Shown: positions 54,534 through 63,739, numbered from the stretch's first letter. The stretch is DNA of 64,000 nucleotides from Ideonella sp. (GCA_015075545.1 JABTUC010000002.1:248001-312000); one strand, 5' to 3'. Translations and numbers: made by a program. Notes: a model not told the origin generated them from the letters alone.

Positions 54534-55187
54534 TCAGCGCGAACGACCGAACAGGCCCAGGCGCTGCGCTTCGAGCGCCGCCTCGGCGCGCGAGCTGACG
54601 TTGAGCTTGCGGTAGATCTGCTTCACGTAGTCGGCGATGGTGTGGCGGCTCAGCCCGAGCTGAACGCCGATCTCGGGCAGCGTGAAGCCCTTGGCCACGC
54701 GCAGCAAGACCTCGCTCTCGCGTTCGGTGAGCTGCACATGCGGCAGCGCGTTGGCCTGCGGCTTGGCCTGCGCCGCGAAGTAGGCGATGACCTTGCGCGC
54801 GATCGACGGCGACAGCGGCGGCTCGCCCTGGCTGATGCGCTGCAACTGCTCGGTGATCAGCTCGCGCGACTGCTCCTTCAGGATGTAGCCGAACGCGCCG
54901 GCCTGCAGCGCCGGGAACAGGTGGTCGTCGTCATCGTGAATGGTCACGATCACCGATTGCGCGTCGGGCTGCGATTCGCGCAGCGCCGACACCACGTCGA
55001 CGCCGCTGCCGTCGGGCAGGCCGAGGTCGATCAGCGCCAGCTCGAACTTCTGCGCCGAGACCTGGGCCAGCGCGTCGTGCACGCGCGCGCACTCGACGAT
55101 CTGTGCGGTCGGAAAGACCTGCATCACCAGGGCTTTCAACCAGGTCCGGATTTCGGGCAGGTCCTCGAGCAGCAGGATGTTCTTCAT
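54534..55187 (-). CDS. NarL/LuxR-type response regulator
   Basis: A 217-residue transcription factor with an N-terminal receiver (phosphoacceptor D54 in ALIDLGLPDGSG; acidic pair near residues 8-9; conserved Lys in YILKEQ) and a C-terminal LuxR helix-turn-helix (LTERESEVLLRVAKGFTLPE then LGLSRHTIADYVKQIYRKL). It lies 42 bases downstream of the sensor kinase on the same strand and is certainly its partner. The four consecutive Asp residues after VTIH are unusual. Target genes unknown; it could act on ruvAB downstream, but transcription of ruvAB may be independent. Confidence 0.92.
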   Translation of the reverse strand: MKNILLLEDLPEIRTWLKALVMQVFPTAQIVECARVHDALAQVSAQKFELALIDLGLPDGSGVDVVSALRESQPDAQSVIVTIHDDDDHLFPALQAGAFGYILKEQSRELITEQLQRISQGEPPLSPSIARKVIAYFAAQAKPQANALPHVQLTERESEVLLRVAKGFTLPEIGVQLGLSRHTIADYVKQIYRKLNVSSRAEAALEAQRLGLFGRSR

Positions 55188-55229
55188 CGTGCCTCCGCAG
55201 GGGATGAACCCGAGAATCGTAACAGCGGC

Positions 55230-57104
55230 TCAGGCCGCCGCGAGGTGCCTGTCCAGCGGAATCGTGAGGCGGATCACGGTCCCGTAGCCGGGGCCGGACT
55301 CGACGAGACATTGGCCCTGCAACTGCTTGGCACGGTGCTTCATGCTGGCCATGCCGTGACCGCGGTCGAGCCGGCCATCGAGCTCCAGCGGGATGCCCTT
55401 GCCGTTGTCCTGGATCACGACCTGGAAGTCGCCCTCGGCGATCGTGCAGCGCACGCTGCAGCGCGACGCGCCGCTGTGCTTGATGATGTTGCTGACCGCC
55501 TCGCGCAGCACGCGCGTGGTCTGCACGAAGGCGCGTGCCGACAGCAGTTGCGGCACGTCGTCGTCGGCCGGTGCGTGCCACGAGCCGTCGACCCCGGCCT
55601 GCGACAGCCGAAGCACGAACTCGGCGCGCCAGTCGCCCAGCGCGTTGACCAGCGGCACCGGCTTGCCGGTGAGGCCGCGCACCGACAGCCGCATCTCCTC
55701 GAGCGCCTCGCGCGCCAGCGTCGAGATGCGCTCGTTGTCGCTGGTGTGCACGATGGTCAGCAGCTTGGCGCCAAGGTCGTCGTGCAGGTCGGCGGCGATG
55801 CGCTTGCGCTCCTGCTGTGTCACCTGCTCGACCTTGAGGTCGGCCAGCTGCGCGAAGTTGCGCTCGATCTGCTGCGAGGCCTCGTGCACGCGGCGCTCGA
55901 GCTCGGCGCGGTCGTGCTGGGCGTCGCGCAACTGGCGGCCGTACTGCTGCACCATGCGCATCCCCAGCGCCATGAACATCAGCGGCGGCACGATCTGCGC
56001 GGTGGCAACGATGCGCAGGTCGACTCCGATCTGCTGGGCGGCGAACTCCACCAGCGCGGCGAGCCCCATCAACGCCGCCAGCGTCGCCATCGGCCAGAAC
56101 TGCGCGCGCCGATGTCGCCACAGCTTGCGCAGGTACAGCAGTGCCGCGGCGCCGACCTCGACCGCGAGCACCACGTACCAGAAGGTGGCCATCGCATGCA
56201 GATGCTGCGCGCCGGCCACCAGCAGCGTCAGCGGCATCACGACGCACTGCGCCGGCAGGCCCACATCGACCCAGCGCCTGCGCTCGCCGCCGTAGCGCAG
56301 CAGAAACTGCACCGCTGCCATCGTGACGAACGACGCCAGGATCGCGAGCAGGAACTCCGAGCTCGAGTTGGGCCACGGCATGTCGGCCACCCACTGGCGC
56401 GACAGCACCAGCGCCCAGCCGATCAGCAACGCACCGTAGTAGGCGAGGAAGCTCTGCGCGCGGTTGAGCCAGCCCATCGCGAAGATCAGGCAGCCCACCA
56501 GCAACAAGCTGCCGCTGATCACCTCGGGCATGCGGATCAGCACCACGGTGCGCCACTGGTGCTTGCTGGCCAGGGCCGCGTGCGGACCCAACTCGATCAC
56601 CGACAAGCCGCCCGCGCGCTGGCGCGACGCCACTTCGCGCAGCGGGTAACCCATCAGCTTGAGGTCGAGCTGGTTGTTGCGCGGCTGCATCCAGGCGATC
56701 GGCAGCGACACCAGCAGCGGCCGCTGGCAATTGCGCGACACCGGTTCCGTGAGCCGGCCCGACAGGTGCACCAGCTTGCCGTTGAGCCGGATCGCCACCG
56801 CGCTGCAGGCGCGCTCGATGTACAGCGCGAGCAATTCGCCGCTGGCGCGCAGCGGCTCGGCGTCGAAGCTGACCCGATACCACACCGGGCCCGACTGGTC
56901 GGGGCGCGAAACAGCCCAGTCGTCGGGCAGCGTCACCGTGCGCAGCTGCGGCAGGTCGGGGAAGTATTCGGTATCGGCCGCGATCGCGCGTGCCTGCGTG
57001 AAGCGCAAGGTCTGCGCCGCTGCCGGCACGGACCAGCCGATCCACAGTGCCAGCAGCACTGCCCACCACGCTCCGAGGGGCAGTGCGCGTCGCCGGTGCC
57101 GCAT
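55230..57104 (-). CDS. Membrane sensor histidine kinase (HisKA_3, 7TM-type)
   Basis: A 624-residue inner-membrane sensor. A signal peptide (cleaved near AAAQ, residue 28) precedes a periplasmic beta-rich domain of about 150 residues (IERACSAVAIRLNGKLVHLSG), which resembles the 7TMR-DISMED fold of carbohydrate-type sensors, then seven membrane helices at about 185-400, a coiled coil (HDRAELERRVHEASQQIERN), the HisKA_3 H-box ERKRIAADLHDDLGAKL with His near 441, and a HATPase domain (NIIKHSGASRC, NGKGIPLE, GHGMASMKHRA). ATG 57104 gives a normal signal peptide. The signal sensed is unknown. It partners the response regulator immediately downstream. Confidence 0.9.
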   Translation of the reverse strand: MRHRRRALPLGAWWAVLLALWIGWSVPAAAQTLRFTQARAIAADTEYFPDLPQLRTVTLPDDWAVSRPDQSGPVWYRVSFDAEPLRASGELLALYIERACSAVAIRLNGKLVHLSGRLTEPVSRNCQRPLLVSLPIAWMQPRNNQLDLKLMGYPLREVASRQRAGGLSVIELGPHAALASKHQWRTVVLIRMPEVISGSLLLVGCLIFAMGWLNRAQSFLAYYGALLIGWALVLSRQWVADMPWPNSSSEFLLAILASFVTMAAVQFLLRYGGERRRWVDVGLPAQCVVMPLTLLVAGAQHLHAMATFWYVVLAVEVGAAALLYLRKLWRHRRAQFWPMATLAALMGLAALVEFAAQQIGVDLRIVATAQIVPPLMFMALGMRMVQQYGRQLRDAQHDRAELERRVHEASQQIERNFAQLADLKVEQVTQQERKRIAADLHDDLGAKLLTIVHTSDNERISTLAREALEEMRLSVRGLTGKPVPLVNALGDWRAEFVLRLSQAGVDGSWHAPADDDVPQLLSARAFVQTTRVLREAVSNIIKHSGASRCSVRCTIAEGDFQVVIQDNGKGIPLELDGRLDRGHGMASMKHRAKQLQGQCLVESGPGYGTVIRLTIPLDRHLAAA

Positions 57105-57222
57105 CGCTCGCACGGCCTGGGATTCTGCCGCATGCGGGTCGGGGCGCCGAGGCGTCGAACGCGCCGCGGCGCGGCGTCGCCTCGTTGGCGTGAAAATGGC
57201 GCGCCGCGTCGAGTCGACACCG

Positions 57223-58179
57223 ATGATCCTGCGCCACGAGTTCACGCCGATCGACAATCGTCGCCTTGCCCACCTCTGCGGGCCCACCGACTCGCACCTG
57301 CGCACGATCGAGGCGGCGTTCGATGTGCGGATCAGCCACCGACAGGCGGCGTTTCGCATCGACGGCGCGAAGGCACGCGCCGAGGCTGCGCTCGCGGCGC
57401 TGCGCGAGTTGTACGAGCGCGCGGCGCATTCGCTCGACGCGCAGGCGGTGGCGATGGTGGTGGGTGCGCCCCGCACGGTGCCACGCGACCCAGAAGACCC
57501 GAGCACCTCGCCAGTGCTGCATACGCGTCGCGCCGACCTCGCCGGGCGCACGCCCAACCAGGTGCAGTATCTGCGGCACATCCTGTCGCACGACTTGAGC
57601 TTCGGCATCGGGCCGGCCGGCACCGGCAAGACCTTTCTCGCGGTGGCGTGCGCGGTCGATGCGCTCGAGCGCAGCACGGTGCAGCGCATCGTGCTGACGC
57701 GGCCGGCCGTCGAGGCCGGCGAGCGGCTCGGTTTCCTGCCCGGCGACCTGGCGCAGAAGGTCGACCCCTACCTGCGCCCGTTGTACGACGCGCTGTACGA
57801 CCTGATGGGGCTCGAGCGCGTGACCAAAGCATTCGAGCGCGGCACACTGGAGATTGCGCCGCTGGCGTTCATGCGCGGGCGCACGCTGAACCATGCGTTC
57901 GTGATCCTCGACGAGGCACAGAACACGACCCCCGAGCAGATGAAGATGTTCCTCACGCGCATCGGCTTCGGTGCCAAGGCGGTGGTGACCGGCGACGTCA
58001 GCCAGATCGATCTGCCGCGCGGCACCGCCAGCGGCCTGCTCGATGCGCGCGACGTGCTGCGCGACGTCTCGGGCGTGGCGTTCACGCACTTCACCGCGGC
58101 CGATGTGGTGCGCCATCCGCTGGTGGCGCGCATCGTCGACGCCTATGACCGGGCGCGCGCCGATCGCGTGCAGCGGTGA
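57223..58179 (+). CDS. phoH: PhoH-family ATPase
   Basis: A 318-residue cytosolic P-loop protein of the PhoH/YbeZ family, linked to ribosome and RNA quality control with YbeY. Walker A is GPAGTGKT at 120-127; Walker B is FVILDEAQN; further family motifs are [20 protein letters not shown] and [14 protein letters not shown]. The N-terminal 90 residues ([21 protein letters not shown]-type, here [20 protein letters not shown]) form the PhoH KH-like module. Start at ATG 57223 gives the standard [12 protein letters not shown] 57196 is an alternative. It overlaps ybeY by four bases. The usual upstream miaB is not adjacent. Confidence 0.95.
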   Translation: MILRHEFTPIDNRRLAHLCGPTDSHLRTIEAAFDVRISHRQAAFRIDGAKARAEAALAALRELYERAAHSLDAQAVAMVVGAPRTVPRDPEDPSTSPVLHTRRADLAGRTPNQVQYLRHILSHDLSFGIGPAGTGKTFLAVACAVDALERSTVQRIVLTRPAVEAGERLGFLPGDLAQKVDPYLRPLYDALYDLMGLERVTKAFERGTLEIAPLAFMRGRTLNHAFVILDEAQNTTPEQMKMFLTRIGFGAKAVVTGDVSQIDLPRGTASGLLDARDVLRDVSGVAFTHFTAADVVRHPLVARIVDAYDRARADRVQR

Positions 58180-58613
58180 AGCCGGCGCTGCGCCTGTCGC
58201 TGCAGTTCGCCGACGCGAGCCACCGCGCGATGCTGCCTCGTCATCGCGTGCGGCGCTGGCTGCACGCCAGTCTCGAAGCCCCGGCCGAGTTGACGGTGCG
58301 CATCGTCGGCGCCGACGAAGGCCGCGCGCTCAACCGCGAGTTCCGGCACCGCGACTACGCGACCAACGTCCTGACCTTCGGCTATCAGCAACGGCCCGTG
58401 GTGGTGGCCGACCTGGTGCTGGCAGCGCCGGTCGTCGAGCGCGAGGCGCGCAAGCAGTGCATCGATCTCGCGGCCCACTACGCGCACCTGCTGGTGCACG
58501 GTGCATTGCACGCCCAGGGCATGGATCACGAGCGTGCGCACGATGCCAGGCAAATGCGCGCGCGCGAGGTCGAGATCCTGGCCGGGCTCGGGTTCGACGA
58601 CCCTTATCGCTGA
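58176..58613 (+). CDS. ybeY: Endoribonuclease YbeY (rRNA maturation factor)
   Basis: A 145-residue zinc-dependent endoribonuclease needed for 16S rRNA 3' maturation and ribosome quality control. The zinc motif H-G-x-L-H-x-x-G-x-D-H is exact in VHGALHAQGMDH (H108, H112, H118), and TNVLTFGYQ precedes it. Starts with GTG overlapping the phoH stop (GTGA), so it is translationally coupled. It is followed by a palindrome and the convergent hemB; the usual downstream corC-type gene is absent here. Confidence 0.95.
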   Translation: MKPALRLSLQFADASHRAMLPRHRVRRWLHASLEAPAELTVRIVGADEGRALNREFRHRDYATNVLTFGYQQRPVVVADLVLAAPVVEREARKQCIDLAAHYAHLLVHGALHAQGMDHERAHDARQMRAREVEILAGLGFDDPYR

Positions 58614-58627
58614 CGCGCCGCGGCGCG
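58614..58627. repeat. 14-base palindrome between convergent ybeY and hemB
   Basis: CGCGCCG followed at once by CGGCGCG is a perfect palindrome without a loop, filling the 16-base gap between the two stop codons. It has no T run. It may act as a weak two-way hairpin or as a recognition site. Confidence 0.4.
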
Positions 58628-58629
58628 GC

Positions 58630-59694
<1,065 letters not shown>

Positions 59695-59726
59695 TTACGC
59701 GGAGTCACACCGGGTAATCGCTCTGC

Positions 59727-59732
59727 TAGGAT
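59727..59732 (+). promoter_or_regulatory. Putative -10 element of the candidate small RNA
   Basis: TAGGAT at 59727-59732 is a four-of-six match to TATAAT, seven bases before the proposed start of the RNA. Seventeen bases upstream, GTCACA (59704-59709) is a weak -35. It would also lie just upstream of the minus-strand hemB start region. Confidence 0.35.
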
Positions 59733-59738
59733 CGCCCG

Positions 59739-59851
59739 CGAATGATAGCCGCAAGGCTGTCGTTCCCTGCTTTTCCTCCCTGAGCAGGTGCCTTACCGCA
59801 ATGACAGCGATGAGGCTTGCAACCCCGATCCAGATGATCGGGGTTCTTTTT
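59739..59851 (+). ncRNA. Candidate small RNA with four hairpins and an anti-Shine-Dalgarno loop
   Basis: Between hemB and the HemJ-like gene, no frame codes for a plausible protein, but four stem-loops follow one another. SL1: GATAGCC (59744-59750), GCAA tetraloop, GGCTGTC (59755-59761), seven pairs with one U-G. SL2: CCTGC (59766-59770) and GCAGG (59784-59788) with a 13-base loop containing TTTTCCTCCC (CCTCC at 59775-59779), identical to the anti-Shine-Dalgarno core of 16S rRNA. SL3: GCCTTACCGC (59790-59799) with GCGATGAGGC (59807-59816), one mismatch. SL4 is an intrinsic terminator ending at 59851. A -10-like TAGGAT (59727-59732) fits a start near 59739. It could be a trans-acting RNA or the leader of the next gene. 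No homologue has been tested. Confidence 0.6.
59821..59851 (+). terminator. Intrinsic terminator (3' end of the candidate small RNA)
   Basis: A perfect 10-base-pair stem, AACCCCGATC (59821-59830) with GATCGGGGTT (59836-59845), loop CAGAT, then C and five T (59847-59851). This is a textbook factor-independent terminator, yet it lies 60 bases upstream of a gene start, so it ends an independent short transcript or works as an attenuator for that gene. Confidence 0.85.
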
Positions 59852-59911
59852 GCGTGCATCGGCGCACCATGCGAGCAGTGCGTCGCCGCACCGCCTCGAT
59901 AATCGGGCGCG

Positions 59912-60352
59912 ATGGAAGCGGCGTACCTGTGGCTCAAGGCGATTCACCTCGTGTTCGTCGCGAGCTGGTTCGCCGGCATGTTTTACCTGCCGCGCCTGCT
60001 CGTCAATCTGGCTGGTGTGGCCGCCGACAGTCATGCCGAACGCGAGCGCTTGTTGTTGATGTCGCGACGGCTGTACCGCTTCGCCAACTTGCTGATGGTG
60101 TTGGCGCTGGTGTTCGGTGTGTGGCTGTGGCTCGGCTTTCCGAACTGGCGAGGCTTCGGCCACGCGTGGCTCGACCTCAAGCTGGTGCTGGTGGTCGCCG
60201 CGGTCGGCTACCAGCATGCGTGCGGCAGGCTGCTGCAGGCATTCGAGCGCATGCGCAACCGGCGCAGCGAGCGTTGGCTGCGCGTGTTCAACGAGTTCGC
60301 GATCGTGCTCTTCGCGGCGATCGTGGTGCTGGTGGTGGTCAAGCCGCTGTGA
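59912..60352 (+). CDS. hemJ: HemJ/CopD-family membrane protein (probable protoporphyrinogen oxidase)
   Basis: A 146-residue inner-membrane protein with four hydrophobic helices. The N-terminal signature LWLKAIHLVFVASWFAGMFYLPRLLV is that of HemJ (His12 and W/F-A-G in helix 1), and LMSRRLYRFANLL, KLVLVVAAVGYQHACG and RVFNEFAIVLFA follow in HemJ order. HemJ oxidises protoporphyrinogen IX in many bacteria without HemG or HemY. The usual YH motif reads YQH. Neighbouring hemB, divergent across the candidate RNA, supports a heme role. CopD-like copper protein is the alternative. Confidence 0.8.
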   Translation: MEAAYLWLKAIHLVFVASWFAGMFYLPRLLVNLAGVAADSHAERERLLLMSRRLYRFANLLMVLALVFGVWLWLGFPNWRGFGHAWLDLKLVLVVAAVGYQHACGRLLQAFERMRNRRSERWLRVFNEFAIVLFAAIVVLVVVKPL

Positions 60353-60356
60353 CCCG

Positions 60357-61478
60357 GTGAAGACCTCTGCCGACGCCGGGCGCAGCGCGATGGTCGTGCT
60401 GCTGCTGGCGGCGTGGCTGGCGCTGATCGTCTACGCGAGCTGGTTTCCGTTCACCGGCTGGCACTGGCCTGTCGGCGAGGCGTGGGCCATGCTGCGATTG
60501 CCCTGGCCGAGCAGGCACAGCACTTTCGACGTCGTCTCGAACGCACTGGGCTATCTGCCGCTGGGCCTGCTGCTGGTGCTGGCCATGAAGCGACGGCAGC
60601 AGCGCGGCGTCGCGGCGGTGCGCGACGCCACGTTGCTGTGCGCGCTGCTGTCGTACCTGCTGGAGGTCGGACAGCACCTGCTGCCACAGCGCGTGCCTTC
60701 CTCGCTCGACTGGCTGCTCAACACGGCTGGCGCGCTCGGCGGGGCGCTGCTCGGTCTCGGCCTGGGGCGCACGCAGGCGATCGCCTGGGTGCACCGCACG
60801 GGCGAGGCGTGGTTCGCTCAACGCAGCCGCAGCGGCCTGGCGCTGCTGGCGCTGTGGCCGGTGGCATTGTTGTTTCCGACCCCGGTGGCGCTCGGCCTGG
60901 GCCAGGTGTGGGATCGCGCGCGCGACACTCTGGCCGCTGCCCTCGAAGGGCTGAGTGTGGCCGCGCCGCTGGCGGGCTGGCTCGAGACTGGGCCGCCTCT
61001 CGAGGCGCGCCTGTCGCCCGCTGCGGAACTGGCAGCGGTGGCGCTGGGGCTGCTCGGGCCGTGCCTGGTGACCTACAGCATGGCGCGCCCCGGCTTGCGG
61101 CGACTGTGGATGGCGCTGGGAGCCGCGGCGCTCGGCTTCGGTATCACCACTTTGTCGACCGCGTTGAACTTCGGCCCGCAGCACGCGTTGGCCTGGTGCA
61201 CGGCCAGCAGTCTCGGTGGCGTCGGGCTCGGCCTGGCGCTCGCAGTGCTGCTGCTGGGCAGCGGCCGACGCACCGCGGCGGCGCTCGGGCTGGTGGTGGT
61301 CACTGCTGGCGTCGGGCTGGTGGCGCAAGCACCATCGGACCCCTACTTCGCGGCCAGTCTCCACGGCTGGGAGCAGGGTCGTTTCATTCGCTTTCATGGC
61401 ATGGCGCAGTGGATCGGCTGGTGGTGGCCGTATGTGGCCACGCTGTGGCTGCTGCGTCAGGTTGCCGGGCGCGAGTGA
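60357..61478 (+). CDS. VanZ-family integral membrane protein
   Basis: A 373-residue inner-membrane protein with about nine predicted helices. The first half is VanZ-like: LALIVYASWFPFTGW, then STFDVVSNALGYLPLGLLL, SYLLEVGQHLLPQRVPSSLDW with LLNTAGALGGALLG, the conserved acidic and polar residues of the VanZ family. The second half is an additional unassigned membrane region. VanZ is associated with teicoplanin resistance, but most members have no known role; drug resistance should not be assumed. GTG 60357 lies 4 bases after the hemJ stop; ATG 60390 is an alternative start. Confidence 0.82.
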   Translation: MKTSADAGRSAMVVLLLAAWLALIVYASWFPFTGWHWPVGEAWAMLRLPWPSRHSTFDVVSNALGYLPLGLLLVLAMKRRQQRGVAAVRDATLLCALLSYLLEVGQHLLPQRVPSSLDWLLNTAGALGGALLGLGLGRTQAIAWVHRTGEAWFAQRSRSGLALLALWPVALLFPTPVALGLGQVWDRARDTLAAALEGLSVAAPLAGWLETGPPLEARLSPAAELAAVALGLLGPCLVTYSMARPGLRRLWMALGAAALGFGITTLSTALNFGPQHALAWCTASSLGGVGLGLALAVLLLGSGRRTAAALGLVVVTAGVGLVAQAPSDPYFAASLHGWEQGRFIRFHGMAQWIGWWWPYVATLWLLRQVAGRE

Positions 61479-61503
61479 AACTTCGGCGCGCGAAGCGCAT
61501 CCC

Positions 61504-61509
61504 TACAAT
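61504..61509 (+). promoter_or_regulatory. Probable -10 element upstream of the ferredoxin gene
   Basis: TACAAT at 61504-61509 is a strong -10 match 36 bases before the start codon. No good -35 lies 17 bases upstream (CTTCGG at 61481). It suggests that the ferredoxin-hydrolase-dacC run is transcribed separately from the VanZ gene. Confidence 0.35.
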
Positions 61510-61545
61510 GCGCGCGCAGCCGTCGTTGGCGCTGCCCGCTTCTTC

Positions 61546-61875
61546 ATGAGCTACTACAAGCACCACATCTTCTTCTGCCTCAACGAGCGCAGCAACGGCG
61601 AGGCCTGCTGTGCGCAGCACCAGCCGCAGGCCGCGCTCGATCACTGCAAGGCGCGCGTCAAGGCGCTCGGGCTTGCCGGCCCCGGCGGAGTGCGCGTCAA
61701 CAAGGCGGGTTGCATGGACCGTTGTGCCGGCGCGCCGGTGGTGGTGGTCTATCCGGAGGCGGTCTGGTACAGCTACGTCGATCAGCACGATATCGACGAC
61801 ATCGTCGAGTCGCACCTCAAGAACGGCCAAGTGGTCGAACGCCTGCTGCTGCCCGCATCCGTCGGGCGCGCATGA
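61546..61875 (+). CDS. Thioredoxin-like [2Fe-2S] ferredoxin
   Basis: A 109-residue protein of the thioredoxin-fold [2Fe-2S] ferredoxin family (like Aquifex and Azotobacter FdI). The cluster ligands are C11 (FFCLNERSNGEACC), C22, C56 and C60 (GCMDRCAGAPVVVVYP), in the family spacing C-x10-C-x33-C-x3-C. Acts as a small soluble electron carrier; the partner is unknown. ATG 61546 starts MSYYKHHIFFCL, the usual beginning in this group. Coupled to the hydrolase gene by the ATGA overlap. Conserved co-location with dacC and dat is seen in Burkholderiales. Confidence 0.92.
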   Translation: MSYYKHHIFFCLNERSNGEACCAQHQPQAALDHCKARVKALGLAGPGGVRVNKAGCMDRCAGAPVVVVYPEAVWYSYVDQHDIDDIVESHLKNGQVVERLLLPASVGRA

Positions 61876-62489
61876 CCGTGCCGAGTTCCCGCGCGGACGT
61901 CGCAGGTCCGGCCGGCCGCATCGAAACGGCGATCGACACGCCCGTCGGTGACGTGCGCGGTGTGGCGGTGCTGTGCCACCCGCATCCGCTGCATGGCGGC
62001 ACGATGGACAACAAGGTGGTCCAGACGCTGGCGCGGGCATTCGTACAACTCGGCTGGCGCGCCGTGCGCTTCAACTTCCGCGGGGTGGGCGCTTCGCAGG
62101 GTCAGTGGGATCAAGGCCGCGGCGAGGTCGACGATGCGCTGGCCGTCGTCGCCGCGCAGCGCGACCCGCCGCTGCCGCTGGCACTCGGCGGTTTCTCATT
62201 CGGCGGCTACGTGGCCGCGCAAGCTGCTGCGCGACTGGCTGCTGCCGGCACGCCGGCACGACGGGTGGTGCTGATCGGCCCGGCGACGTCGGCGTTCGCC
62301 GTGCCGCCGGTACCGGCCGATTCTCTGGTGGTGCACGGCGAGGCCGACGACGTGGTGCCGCTGCAGGCCACACTCGACTGGGCGCGCCCGCAAGGCCTGC
62401 CGGTGGTGGTGCTGCCCGGGGTCGGCCACTTCTTTCACGGCCAGCTCACGCGCTTGCGTGAACTGGTATTGCGCGGCCTCAGCCGTTGA
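61872..62489 (+). CDS. Alpha/beta hydrolase
   Basis: A 205-residue cytosolic alpha/beta hydrolase. The oxyanion region HPHPLHGGTMDNKVV, the nucleophile elbow GGFSFGGYVAAQ (Ser), the acid in VVHGEADDVVPL (Asp) and the final GVGHFFHGQL (His) form a full triad. The opening TPVGDVRGVAVLCHPHPLHG is typical of the family of small hydrolases encoded next to dacC in Burkholderiales. Substrate unknown; an acyl or peptide ester is possible. It shares four bases with the ferredoxin gene and ends 38 bases before dacC. Confidence 0.9.
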   Translation: MTVPSSRADVAGPAGRIETAIDTPVGDVRGVAVLCHPHPLHGGTMDNKVVQTLARAFVQLGWRAVRFNFRGVGASQGQWDQGRGEVDDALAVVAAQRDPPLPLALGGFSFGGYVAAQAAARLAAAGTPARRVVLIGPATSAFAVPPVPADSLVVHGEADDVVPLQATLDWARPQGLPVVVLPGVGHFFHGQLTRLRELVLRGLSR

Positions 62490-62527
62490 ACGCGGCACGG
62501 CAAGGGCCGCGAATTGAAAGGCAGTCG

Positions 62528-63691
62528 ATGTTGTCGTTGAAGCGAATTCGATGGGGCGCCGCCGTGCTGGCGACGATGGCCGGCCTGGCGCAGGCACAAC
62601 CGCTGCAGCCACCCGAAGTGGCGGCGCGCAACTACCTCCTGATCGACCTCAATGCCGACCAGGTGCTGGCCGAGCGCGACGCCGATGCCCACGTCGACCC
62701 GGCCTCGCTGACCAAGCTGATGACCGCGTACGTGGTGTTCGAGGCGATCAAGGACAAGAAGCTCACGTTGGAGCAGACGCTGCCCGTATCGCTGCGTGCC
62801 TGGGCAGAGCGCAAGGGCGGCGGCTCGCTGATGTTCATCGACCCGAAGATGAAGCCCAAGGTCGACGAGCTGCTGCGGGGCATGATCGCGGTATCGGGCA
62901 ACGATGCCGCGGTGGCGCTGGCCGAAGGGGTGGCCGGCAGCGTCGACGCTTTCGTGGCGATGATGAACCGCCAGGCGCAGGCGTGGGGGTTGAAGAACAC
63001 CCAGTTCAAGAACGTCACCGGGCTCGACGAGGCGGGGCACTACAGCAGCGCGCGCGACATCGCGACGATCGCCGCGCACATCATCCGCGATCACCCGGAC
63101 TCGTTTGCCACCTACTACTCGATCCGGCATTTCGCTTTCAACCACATCAAGCAGGACAACCGCAATCTGCTGCTCGGGCGTGACCCCACCGTCGACGGCA
63201 TGAAGACCGGCTACACCGATGCCGCGGGCTACTGCCTGGTGACCAGCGCGTTGCGCGAGTTCCCCAATGGCAAGCGCCGTCTGTTGTCGGTGGTGCTGGG
63301 CACCACGTCGCGCGAGGCGCGCGCCAGCGAGAGCCAGAAACTGCTCAACTGGGGCTACACCGCGTGGGACGCGGTGCGGCTGTTCGATGGCGGCAAGCCG
63401 GCGGTGAAGGTGCCGGTGTGGAAGGGCACGCAAAGCGAAGCCCTGCTGGGTGCGGCCAAGGCGCTGTTCGTCGCGGTGCCGCACGGCGAAGGCGACAAGC
63501 TGAAGACCGTGATCGAGCGCACCGATCCGCTGGTGGCGCCGCTCGCGCAAGGCCAGCGTGTCGGCACGTTGAAAGTCACCACCGCAGCCGGCACGGCGAT
63601 CACCACCGTGCCGCTGGTGGTTCAGCAGGCCGTGCCCGAGGCCGGCCTGTTCGGCCGCGCCTGGGATTCGTTGCGGCTGTGGATCAAATAG
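62528..63691 (+). CDS. dacC: D-alanyl-D-alanine carboxypeptidase (PBP5/6 family)
   Basis: Periplasmic, membrane-attached D,D-carboxypeptidase that trims the terminal D-Ala from peptidoglycan stem peptides. The 387-residue protein has a signal peptide (cut near AQAQ, about residue 24), the catalytic motifs S60-x-x-K63 (PASLTKLM), S123-G-N125 and K226-T-G228 (DGMKTGYTDAAG), and the C-terminal PBP5 domain ending in an amphipathic helix (LFGRAWDSLRLWIK) that attaches it to the membrane. AAAGG precedes ATG 62528; an upstream TTG at 62486 overlaps the hydrolase stop but is unlikely. Liberated D-Ala can be used by the aminotransferase encoded next. Confidence 0.95.
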   Translation: MLSLKRIRWGAAVLATMAGLAQAQPLQPPEVAARNYLLIDLNADQVLAERDADAHVDPASLTKLMTAYVVFEAIKDKKLTLEQTLPVSLRAWAERKGGGSLMFIDPKMKPKVDELLRGMIAVSGNDAAVALAEGVAGSVDAFVAMMNRQAQAWGLKNTQFKNVTGLDEAGHYSSARDIATIAAHIIRDHPDSFATYYSIRHFAFNHIKQDNRNLLLGRDPTVDGMKTGYTDAAGYCLVTSALREFPNGKRRLLSVVLGTTSREARASESQKLLNWGYTAWDAVRLFDGGKPAVKVPVWKGTQSEALLGAAKALFVAVPHGEGDKLKTVIERTDPLVAPLAQGQRVGTLKVTTAAGTAITTVPLVVQQAVPEAGLFGRAWDSLRLWIK

Positions 63692-63717
63692 CTGCCGGCG
63701 CATCCGCTAAGCTCACG

Positions 63718-63739
63718 GCTGCCCCACCCTTGGGGCAGC
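63718..63739 (+). other. Hairpin between dacC and the aminotransferase gene
   Basis: GCTGCCCCA (63718-63726), loop CCCT, TGGGGCAGC (63731-63739): a perfect nine-base-pair stem with no T run after it, 12 bases before the next start codon. It is too close to the start to be a simple terminator; it could weaken read-through or control initiation. Confidence 0.5.

Noticed and set aside
60357-61478. Glycopeptide resistance determinant (VanZ)
   Set aside because: Only the VanZ fold is present; no vanHAX or regulator genes are near, and most VanZ-family proteins are not resistance genes.
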